Origin: Patescibacteria group bacterium
Lineage (GTDB): Bacteria; Patescibacteriota; Minisyncoccia; Minisyncoccales; CG1-02-41-26
Direction: 5' to 3'
Assembly: GCA_020724125.1 (NCBI GenBank)
Contig: DYHM01000017.1
Coordinates: 1-10,420 of the forward strand
DNA: 10,420 nt
Part shown: piece by piece, positions 1-6,427 of the stretch
Layout: each line of letters starts with the position of its first letter
Numbering within the stretch: position 1 is the stretch's first letter
Made by a program: the position numbers and the translations under genes
The notes under the pieces: generated by a model
Told to the model about the DNA's origin: nothing
Seen by the model: only the letters and a program-made list of their open reading frames with translations
The model's database searches: none

Positions 1-2
1 TT

Positions 3-53
3 ATTGCTAAAGCAGTAGTGGCGTTCTTATGTATTTTTATTTGCATACGTTAA
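3..53 (+). CDS. possible 3' end of an upstream gene (hydrophobic C-terminus)
   Basis: From position 3 one frame is open to a TAA at 51-53 and reads IAKAVVAFLCIFICIR. This looks like a transmembrane helix closing with a positive residue, and it lies on the same strand as the following five genes. Only 16 codons are visible, so the call rests on hydrophobicity and orientation alone; a chance open frame is quite possible. The stop codon falls inside the inverted repeat at 45-75. Confidence 0.25.
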   Translation: MAKAVVAFLCIFICIR

Positions 54-75
54 GCGCGTTTACACCTTAACGTAT
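45..75. repeat. perfect 10-bp inverted repeat with 11-nt spacer
   Basis: ATACGTTAAG (45-54) and CTTAACGTAT (66-75) are exact reverse complements separated by 11 nt. No T-run follows on either side, so it is not a classical Rho-independent terminator. It could be an operator for the downstream genes or a 3'-end hairpin of the upstream gene. A weaker stem, TAAGT/ACTTA, follows at 86-100. The remaining stretch to the first gene (101-180) is AT-rich and shows no convincing -35/-10 pair. Confidence 0.5.
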
Positions 76-180
76 CGTTAGTCAATAAGTATTCGACTTA
101 ATTTAATTTATCAAAATTACAAAGAATTACAAATGAGTCTCCATTTCATTTGTCCACCAACCCGTAATAACAATAAAAAA

Positions 181-669
181 ATGAAACTGCTTTTTAAAAA
201 AATTTTAATAGTTTTTTTAGGACTTTTGGGGGGATTTTTAATTTTAATAATTATTACTGCTATAAAACTAAGTTGGGATGGTTATCAATGGCAAAAATCA
301 CTTGAAAGATGGGAAGAATCTTTAAGAAAACCATACAAAGAGGATATCTATGGCGGCAAAACTCCCGAAGAAACCTGGCAAATGTTTTTAGACGCTTTAC
401 GAAAAGAAGATATTGACTTGGCGAGTAAGTATTTCGATGTTGAACATCAGGGGAAGGTTAGGCAGGTATTGAAAAAGATAAAACAAGAAAATAAGCTTAC
501 CAATTGGATTAAAGAATTGGAAATTCTGGAAAAAGATAAAAATGTATTACCCCAAGATAGGGCTTATTACTCTTATGAGTATTACGATGAAGAAACTCAA
601 CAAAATCTTTGGTCAACAGTTGTTTTTTATCTAAACCCTTATACAAAAGTTTGGAAAATACTCTATTAA
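181..669 (+). CDS. small membrane-anchored protein of unknown function
   Basis: I do not recognise a named family. From the ATG at 181 the 162-residue protein begins MKLLFKKILIVFLGLLGG, a positively charged start followed by one long transmembrane helix (about residues 5-28). An ATG at 133 is in frame but would add 16 polar residues (MSLHFICPPTRNNNKK) before this signal-anchor, so 181 is preferred. After the helix comes a soluble domain: a TPEETWQMFLDAL-type helix, then charged helices, then aromatic-rich strands ending FYLNPYTKVWKILY. The 'TPEE...FLDAL...D...ASKYF' opening followed by strands resembles NTF2-like extracytoplasmic domains common in CPR genomes, but this is a fold-level guess. 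The stop lies 3 nt before the ATG of the giant secreted protein, implying cotranscription and probably coupled translation. No ribosome-binding site is visible. Confidence 0.75.
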   Translation: MKLLFKKILIVFLGLLGGFLILIIITAIKLSWDGYQWQKSLERWEESLRKPYKEDIYGGKTPEETWQMFLDALRKEDIDLASKYFDVEHQGKVRQVLKKIKQENKLTNWIKELEILEKDKNVLPQDRAYYSYEYYDEETQQNLWSTVVFYLNPYTKVWKILY

Positions 670-672
670 AAA

Positions 673-3600
673 ATGCAAAATAAGATATTAAAACTTCAAA
701 TCTTGTTTCTCGTTTTACTGATAATTTTTTGTTCTTTTTTAATTTCTCAGTTATCTTTTTCTTATTCCACCAACAACACTCATTCAGTTTTAACCGAAGA
801 AGTAGTTAAGTTTTTTAATACTAAAAATCCTAATTATAAACTTTCTCAACAAGAAATAGAATGGTTAAAACAAGGTTCGATTAGAGAAGATGAAGTACCA
901 AGATGGATTAATCATTTCTATGACCCAGTTCACAAAATTGGCTGGACTGGAAAACATTTTGGTTATCTTTCAGAAGAAGAAGGTTACAAAATAGGAGCTG
1001 ATATCGCTCCCAAACCAGCTATTGCTTCTATTAATTGGGCAACCAATCAAGAATATCAATCAGCTTATGGCAGGCAATACGGCAATCAAACCTGGCAAAA
1101 AGCCATAAAATCATATTTAGATGGAGATAGAAAATCAGCTTTTTTGGCTTTAGGTCATATCTTACATCTTATTCAAGACCTCAGTGTGCCAGACCATACA
1201 AGAAATGATACTCATACTGGAATATACGGAGATCCCGGTTCGCCTTATGAATTATATGCGAAAAACTACACCAATTATAACCAACTCAATATTGCTCAGG
1301 AATTAACAGCTCAAAATAAAGAGTTGTTAAATTTTTCAAGTCTTCAAGGTGTTTTTGAATTTTTAGCTAATTATTCAAACAAAAATTTCTTTTCTGAAGA
1401 TACAATTAGCAATGAAGAGTTTGAAGAACCAAAAGTAGAAAAGTTAAAAAAGAGAATTGAAAATATAGACGGTAAAAAGAAAAAATTTCTTATTAGTCCC
1501 CAAAATAATATTTATTTAGCTGCGGAAAATGATTTAAGTAAACTTTCTACAAAAGAGGAAAATTTCGTCCTCCCTTCTTACCGCGCTCATCTTTTTCCTC
1601 AAGCGGTTTTGGCTAGCGCCAGTGTTATTGATTTGTTTTTTAGGGAAATTGAAAAATATAAAACTCAACCGAAATTATTAGAACCTATCGTTCCTGATAA
1701 AAATAGTTCTTTAAGCCAAACATTCTTATCAGCTCCTAAGGTTTTAGTTCTAAAAGCTAATGATCTTATTGATAAAGGTTATACATCAACAGGGCTTTTT
1801 ATTGTTCAAACTACTCAAAAAACCAAAGAAACTATTTCTCAAATAGAAAATAAAGTTCAAAATACTTTTAATTTAATGGGGGCAAAAATAGGAGAGATTC
1901 AAAAATCTTTAGAAGCGATTAGTCAAAAGATAAGCAGCGAAGCGGGAATTGTTGTTAGACAAGTTCAAAACAAAACTAATGAGGTTATTCAACAAGTTCA
2001 GAATAGTGTTTTTCAGGGTCTGTTTGAAACGGGGTTGGTTAAACCAGTAACGCCGAGTTCGGTTTTGAAACCGAATTCGGCGCAAACCCCGAATTCGGCG
2101 CTAACGCCCTTGACCTCGAATTCGGCGCAAACGCCGAACTCGGCGACAACGCCGAATTCGGCTTCAACCCAAAAAACAGAGTCAGGTTTAGTTTTAAAAC
2201 CTGTTTTGCCGCCAAGTCCAATCTTACCATCAAGCCCGAATTCTCTAACAGAACCATTAACAAATCCCTTAATAGAATTCCAGGAAATTCTTGATAATCT
2301 TACTAATGAAATAGAAATTTTAGAACAGAAAATTAAAGAAAAAATTAAAGAACAAGAAACAAAAAACAAAGAAACAAAACTTGGTTTGGATAATTTAGAT
2401 AAAAAAGATTCTTCTGAATCTAATATTTCAAATGTTTCAAGTCAAACTTCCCAATTTGGTCGAGGTCCTGATCTTAGTTTTATTTCTTTTAATTTAGGAA
2501 CGAGCGCGACTAACTCAAATTCTGACGCAATAACAACCTCGGCAACAACCACGGCTTTTACCACGGACTCGGCTACTACCACGGATTCAGCAACCAGTTC
2601 AGCCACGACAACAACCACAACGCCTATTTTAAAACCCATCTTAATCACTGAAATTCAAACTGCCAGCCAAGGATCTCCTGATGATGAATTTATTGAATTG
2701 TATAATCCCAATGAAAAAGCAGTAGATATTTCTAAATATTCAATTCAAAAGACCTCTGAAATCAATATTTCTGCTTTTTGGGAAAATTTTAAGGAAAATA
2801 GTTTTATTCCCGCTAAGGGATATTTCTTGCTTGTTAATAAACAGGCGAAAAATCAACAATTATTGAATTTAGCTGATTTAAAATACAATTCTTTTCAATT
2901 AGACAATAAAAACAATACGATTTATTTAGTTGGGAACCAGGAAAAAATAGAATTCCCAGTTGTCGCCGCTTTAACCGCTTCAACCGCTTCAACCGCTTTG
3001 ACCGCTTCAAGTGCTAATGACACTAATAATTCAGAAATTGATTTCAACTCAATTACAGGTCAACAATTTGATTCAGATATTATTGATTTTGTTGGTTATG
3101 ACTATTTTCAGTTTGTTCCCAAGGTTTGGTCGGAAGGAATTCCAGCTCATGATCCAATAATTGGAAAGAGTTTAACACGGAGAAGAGGGAACTCGGCTTC
3201 AGCGCCAAACTCGGCTTCGACATTGAACTCGGCAACCGCGCCAAACTCGGCTTCAGCGCCAAACTCGACAATCATCACTGGCTCGACATCAACGCCGAAC
3301 TCGGCATTCCTAAATGGATACATTGACACTAATAATAATTTTGAAGATTTTGAAATTACCAATCCCAATCCTTTTAATTCTTCGGGTAGAACCCTTAATC
3401 TTTTACCGCCGGAAACTCCTAAAAACTTTCAAATCATTCAATCCACTGACAAAACCTTAACCCTTAGTTGGTCAACTTCTTCCGACCCTGATGGTCTAAT
3501 GGAAGATATCGGTTATTTTATTTACTATTCCCGTTATAATTTAACAAAAACTTCCGAAGATGGTCATTTAGACCTCTCTAATAAAAATTGGCCCAATAGA

Positions 3601-5088
3601 ATCTTTAGCGCTTCCGCTTCTTCAACTATTTTAACTTTATCGGGAGAAAACATTTATCCTCTTTACAAGTATTCTCTTGGAATTAAAGCTTTTGATGGTC
3701 TTTATTTTTCAGAGATAGCCACGACTGCTGGTTATGCCGCCCTGCCTAAAATAGACACTCTTCGAGCTGGTCCTTCGGCAATCAGAAAGGGAATTGACCT
3801 TTTTTGGGAGAATCCAAAGGGTTATCCCGGCGCTTGGATAAAAAGATTCATTCTTAAATACGGAGACAAGGAAATCAAAGAGCAAAAAACAAATAATAAT
3901 GAATTAAATTGGGACGAAGCTATTTTAATAGATGATAATGTTATTCCCTACGGGGGAGAAGGAGGCGATCAACTGGAATTTTTTACCATTAAAAATCTCA
4001 TTCCTCAAAAAGATTATTATTTTGCCTTAAAAAGCGTCAGTAAATTCGGCGTTGTTTCCGAGATTTCAAATTCGGTTAAAACTCAAGCTTGGTCTGGTTT
4101 TCAGGATAATCAGGACGGAACAATCTCTGATTTTCGGACAGGTTTAATCTGGCCGAAAGATGGTTTAAAATTTAATCCTGAACAAAAATTATTGACTTGG
4201 TCGGAAGTCAATGATTATATTCAAAGATTGGTTCTTTGTCGGAATGGAGAGTTTGAAATGGAAGAATTGGACTCGGCTTCTGCTTTGGACTCGGCGTCAG
4301 CGTCAAACTCGGCTTCCGCGCCAGACTCGGCGCTGAATACAACTTCGTCTTCCGCAACAACTTCGGCAACCACCACTGACTCGGCAATCACCACTTCTGT
4401 CTGTCAAACCAAAGGAGGTATTCGTTATTCTGATTGGCGCTTGCCAAACCAAGCAGAATTAAGTAGTATTATAAATTATGGACAGATTGAGCCAGCTCTT
4501 TATCAAGATTATTTTCTTAATTTTAATTTCTTGATTCCCTATTGGACCTCTTCGGTTTTTTATCAAGCCTCTGCTTATCAACCAGGTTGGTTAATAATAA
4601 CAATTATTGATTTCCGAGATGGTCATATTGAAACAATTGCTCATTCCCAAGAACCCTTTCCTAAATTCTTTTTTCTTCCAGTCCGAGGTTCAGAAAAAAA
4701 GGAATGTCAGGAGAATAACTTTCAGAATAATGAAGATGGAACAATTATTGATCTCTGTCAGAATCTTGTTTGGACAAAAGGAACTGCGCAGGGAATTTGG
4801 ACTCAAGGTTTTATGGGTGAATTAGGTTTAGCTTGGCATGAGTCCTGGCAAAAAGCCAGAGAATTCAATCTTGCTGGCTATAATGATTGGCGAATTCCTA
4901 ATATCCAAGAACTCCTTAGACGTCCAAATGCATCCCTCTCTTGGAGAATCCATTGGTCGGCCACCATTGACATCTCTAATCCCCAGAAAGCTTGGATTAG
5001 GTGTGGCTACCGGATTGTCCTTCCATCTACCGACAAGACCCCAAAGGGTAATGGTTATTTTCTCTCCTTCGTCAAAGACCGAGAGTAA
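673..5088 (+). CDS. giant secreted protein: zinc phospholipase C-like, lamin-tail, FN3 and two DUF1566 domains
   Basis: The 1471-residue protein starts with an export signal (residues 1-30, hydrophobic core LFLVLLIIFCSFLI). Residues 31-330 resemble zinc-dependent phospholipase C / S1-P1 nuclease proteins: H37, ED at 72-73, NHF at 80-82, and HLIQDLSVPDH (H165, D169, H175), which has the same spacing as Bacillus cereus PLC ligands H118, D122, H128; H181 and E193 may complete the site. Residues 380-445 look coiled-coil, as do 534-570. A lamin-tail domain spans about 655-900 (ILITEIQ...DEFIELYNP). FN3-like domains follow at about 911-1017 and 1022-1136. Two DUF1566 (Lcl) domains end the protein (about 1141-1338 and 1348-1465), each with DGT and DWR[LI]PN motifs. 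Five Asn/Asp-Ser-Ala-rich clusters interrupt it. There is no C-terminal anchor or LPXTG, so release or non-covalent attachment is likely. Lipase versus nuclease activity cannot be decided, and the substrate is unknown. Confidence 0.88.
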   Translation: MQNKILKLQILFLVLLIIFCSFLISQLSFSYSTNNTHSVLTEEVVKFFNTKNPNYKLSQQEIEWLKQGSIREDEVPRWINHFYDPVHKIGWTGKHFGYLSEEEGYKIGADIAPKPAIASINWATNQEYQSAYGRQYGNQTWQKAIKSYLDGDRKSAFLALGHILHLIQDLSVPDHTRNDTHTGIYGDPGSPYELYAKNYTNYNQLNIAQELTAQNKELLNFSSLQGVFEFLANYSNKNFFSEDTISNEEFEEPKVEKLKKRIENIDGKKKKFLISPQNNIYLAAENDLSKLSTKEENFVLPSYRAHLFPQAVLASASVIDLFFREIEKYKTQPKLLEPIVPDKNSSLSQTFLSAPKVLVLKANDLIDKGYTSTGLFIVQTTQKTKETISQIENKVQNTFNLMGAKIGEIQKSLEAISQKISSEAGIVVRQVQNKTNEVIQQVQNSVFQGLFETGLVKPVTPSSVLKPNSAQTPNSALTPLTSNSAQTPNSATTPNSASTQKTESGLVLKPVLPPSPILPSSPNSLTEPLTNPLIEFQEILDNLTNEIEILEQKIKEKIKEQETKNKETKLGLDNLDKKDSSESNISNVSSQTSQFGRGPDLSFISFNLGTSATNSNSDAITTSATTTAFTTDSATTTDSATSSATTTTTTPILKPILITEIQTASQGSPDDEFIELYNPNEKAVDISKYSIQKTSEINISAFWENFKENSFIPAKGYFLLVNKQAKNQQLLNLADLKYNSFQLDNKNNTIYLVGNQEKIEFPVVAALTASTASTALTASSANDTNNSEIDFNSITGQQFDSDIIDFVGYDYFQFVPKVWSEGIPAHDPIIGKSLTRRRGNSASAPNSASTLNSATAPNSASAPNSTIITGSTSTPNSAFLNGYIDTNNNFEDFEITNPNPFNSSGRTLNLLPPETPKNFQIIQSTDKTLTLSWSTSSDPDGLMEDIGYFIYYSRYNLTKTSEDGHLDLSNKNWPNRIFSASASSTILTLSGENIYPLYKYSLGIKAFDGLYFSEIATTAGYAALPKIDTLRAGPSAIRKGIDLFWENPKGYPGAWIKRFILKYGDKEIKEQKTNNNELNWDEAILIDDNVIPYGGEGGDQLEFFTIKNLIPQKDYYFALKSVSKFGVVSEISNSVKTQAWSGFQDNQDGTISDFRTGLIWPKDGLKFNPEQKLLTWSEVNDYIQRLVLCRNGEFEMEELDSASALDSASASNSASAPDSALNTTSSSATTSATTTDSAITTSVCQTKGGIRYSDWRLPNQAELSSIINYGQIEPALYQDYFLNFNFLIPYWTSSVFYQASAYQPGWLIITIIDFRDGHIETIAHSQEPFPKFFFLPVRGSEKKECQENNFQNNEDGTIIDLCQNLVWTKGTAQGIWTQGFMGELGLAWHESWQKAREFNLAGYNDWRIPNIQELLRRPNASLSWRIHWSATIDISNPQKAWIRCGYRIVLPSTDKTPKGNGYFLSFVKDRE
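2071..2169 (+). repeat. Asn-Ser-Ala repeat cluster A, 18-nt units
   Basis: Encodes hexapeptide units of the form P-N-S-A-(Q/T/S)-T (residues 467-499). The core DNA word CGAATTCGGC or CGAACTCGGC recurs five times, usually at 18-nt spacing, with one 27-nt step where extra codons intervene. Several copies form the palindrome GCCGAATTCGGC. It sits between the two coiled-coil segments. Serine is written TCG here, whereas TCT, TCA and AGT dominate the rest of the gene. Confidence 0.85.
2503..2622 (+). repeat. Thr/Ser/Ala-rich repeat cluster B
   Basis: Residues 611-650 are a low-complexity tract of Thr, Ser and Ala with TTDSATTTDSA repeats (DNA unit roughly ACCACGGACTCGGCTACT). It lies just before the lamin-tail domain. 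Its DSA core matches cluster E much later in the same protein, and its GACTCGGC word is a variant of the AACTCGGC word in clusters A and D. Confidence 0.75.
2965..3015 (+). repeat. 9-nt Thr-Ala-Ser repeat cluster C inside the lamin-tail domain
   Basis: Residues 765-781 read AALTASTASTALTASSA, made from near-identical ACCGCTTCA units of 9 nt. The tract falls between the strand ending 'IYLVGNQEKIEFPVV' and the later 'IIDFVGYD' strand, so it interrupts a recognisable lamin-tail fold, presumably in a loop. Confidence 0.75.
3190..3309 (+). repeat. Asn-Ser-Ala repeat cluster D near the end of the lamin-tail domain
   Basis: Residues 840-879 contain NSASAPNSASTLNSATAPNSASAPNS and a degenerate tail ending TPNSAF. 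The units are 18 nt and share the AACTCGGC word with cluster A. The cluster separates GKSLTRRR from GYIDTNNNFEDFEI, which in ordinary lamin-tail domains are adjacent, so it behaves as an in-frame insertion. Confidence 0.85.
4270..4398 (+). repeat. Asp/Asn-Ser-Ala repeat cluster E inside the first DUF1566 domain
   Basis: Residues 1200-1242 read as DSASALDSASASNSASAPDSAL followed by a Thr/Ser/Ala tract. The GACTCGGC / AACTCGGC words match clusters A, B and D. The insert separates the DUF1566 helix ending at C1189 from the GGIRYSDWRLPN motif that begins just after C1244, so two cysteines bracket it. Confidence 0.85.
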
Positions 5089-5103
5089 AGTTTTAAAAAT
5101 TTG

Positions 5104-5138
5104 TATTAATTTACTTTGTATTAATTTGTTATTAATTT
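5104..5138. repeat. three direct repeats of TATTAATTT before ftsA
   Basis: TATTAATTT occurs at 5104-5112, 5119-5127 and 5130-5138, ending 3 nt before the ftsA ATG. Spacings are 15 and 11 nt. They fill almost the whole gap between the giant gene and ftsA and leave no room for a Shine-Dalgarno sequence. They could be a binding site or an AT-rich unstructured translation start; AT-rich slippage is an equally good explanation. Confidence 0.4.
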
Positions 5139-5141
5139 ATT

Positions 5142-6362
5142 ATGAAATATCTTACCGCCATTGATATAGGGACTGACAGTATAAAAATCTTAATTGGTCA
5201 AAGAGAACAAAATTCTTCAGAAATTAAAATTTTGGCTAAAGAAAAAATCTCTCAATTTGGGTTGCGAAAAGGAGAAATATACGATGTTGATAAAGCAGCG
5301 GAAGGATTAATAAACTTAAAAGAAAAAATCCAAGAAGAAGAAAAAATAAAAATTAAAAAAATAATCGTCAATATCAATAGTCCACATATTTCTCTTATTA
5401 AAAATCAGGGAATAGTTTCCATTTCTCGGGCTGATACTAAAATTTCCGAAGAAGACATTCAACGGGTTTTACAGGCGGGTCAAATTTTAACCCTGCCTTC
5501 AAACAATGAAATTTTAGATGTTTTGGTTCAGGAATTTATAATTGACGGTCAGCCGGGAATAAAAGAACCATTGGGTTTAAGGGGTTTTCGCTTAGAGGTC
5601 AAACTTTCTTTAATTTCTGTCTTCAGTCCAATTTTGGAAAATTTAGAAAAAGCCGTTGAAAAGGCGGAATTAAAAATAGAAAATGTGATTCCCTCTCATT
5701 TGGCCGCGAGTCGGGCTGTTTTAAATTCCGAACAGAAAGAATTAGGAATAGCTCTTATTGATATGGGTCACAGCACCACTTCTTTAACGGTTTTCAACGA
5801 AGGAAACTTATTAGATTTCAAAATTTTTCCACTTGGCTCGGTTAATATCACTAATGATATTGCCATTGGTTTACGAACCGAAGTAGCCGTGGCTGAACAA
5901 ATTAAAAAAGAATTCGGCGTTTTTGAATTTTCAAAAAAAGAAAAAAAAACTAAAAGAGAAAAAATTAATCTTTCAGAAAAAGAAGTTTCTTTTTCAAGAA
6001 TTTTTTTAAAAAAAATTATAAAAGCCAGGGTGACAGAATTATTTTCCGAGATAAACAAAGAATTAAAAAAAATCTCTAAAAATACCATTCTACCAGCTGG
6101 TTTAGTTTTAACCGGCGGGGGAGCTTTTCTGCGGGACTTAACGGAATTTGCTAAACAAAAATTTGAACTTCCCTGTCGTTTAGCTGGGCCCCGCAACCTG
6201 TCAGGGATTGAAAATGAATTAGATTTTTCTACTGTCGCTGGTTTGTTATTATCTGGCTTCGATGCTCTTGATTCTGAATTAAAAAACGAAGAAGAAAAAG
6301 GAAGAAAAAGGGGGTTAGGAGCAAGTCTAAAAAAAATAATAAAGATATTCCTTCCCGATTGA
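5142..6362 (+). CDS. ftsA: cell division protein FtsA
   Basis: FtsA is the actin-like ATPase that attaches FtsZ filaments to the membrane and recruits later division proteins. The 406-residue protein has normal family length. It shows the phosphate-1 loop AIDIGTDSIKILIG (residues 6-19), an FtsA-type 1C subdomain (about 81-165, with LRGFRLEVKLSLIS), phosphate-2 ALIDMGHSTTSLTVF (204-218), the FtsA-typical NITNDIAIGL...AEQIK stretch (235-255) and the adenosine motif LVLTGGGAFL (321-330). A lysine-rich loop at 262-275 replaces the usual short linker. The end, from about residue 386, is a basic amphipathic helix (GLGASLKKIIKIFLPD), as expected for the membrane-targeting sequence. The ATG at 5142 is fixed by the phosphate-1 motif starting at residue 6. 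Tandem stops TGA TAA close the gene. The next gene is ftsZ, the usual order. The identification is secure. Confidence 0.95.
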   Translation: MKYLTAIDIGTDSIKILIGQREQNSSEIKILAKEKISQFGLRKGEIYDVDKAAEGLINLKEKIQEEEKIKIKKIIVNINSPHISLIKNQGIVSISRADTKISEEDIQRVLQAGQILTLPSNNEILDVLVQEFIIDGQPGIKEPLGLRGFRLEVKLSLISVFSPILENLEKAVEKAELKIENVIPSHLAASRAVLNSEQKELGIALIDMGHSTTSLTVFNEGNLLDFKIFPLGSVNITNDIAIGLRTEVAVAEQIKKEFGVFEFSKKEKKTKREKINLSEKEVSFSRIFLKKIIKARVTELFSEINKELKKISKNTILPAGLVLTGGGAFLRDLTEFAKQKFELPCRLAGPRNLSGIENELDFSTVAGLLLSGFDALDSELKNEEEKGRKRGLGASLKKIIKIFLPD

Positions 6363-6427
6363 TAAGTTTTATAAATTCAAGTTTTCAGTCCTGAATTTTT
6401 ATTTTTAAAAAACGGGAATTTTAAAAT

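Noticed and set aside
2071..2169. CRISPR-like array
   Set aside because: The 18-nt period is far too short, there are no unique spacers, and the repeats are in frame within a protein.
2013..3368. Minus-strand open frames opposite the repeat clusters (2013-2369, 2039-2263, 2442-2648, 3080-3271, 3147-3368)
   Set aside because: They arise because the palindromic, low-complexity repeats lack stops on both strands; they lie wholly inside the well-supported giant gene and have no family resemblance.
4607..5164. Plus-strand frames 4607-4825 and 4838-5164
   Set aside because: They overlap the DUF1566 coding sequence in another frame and show no protein-like motifs; the second would also overlap the ftsA start.
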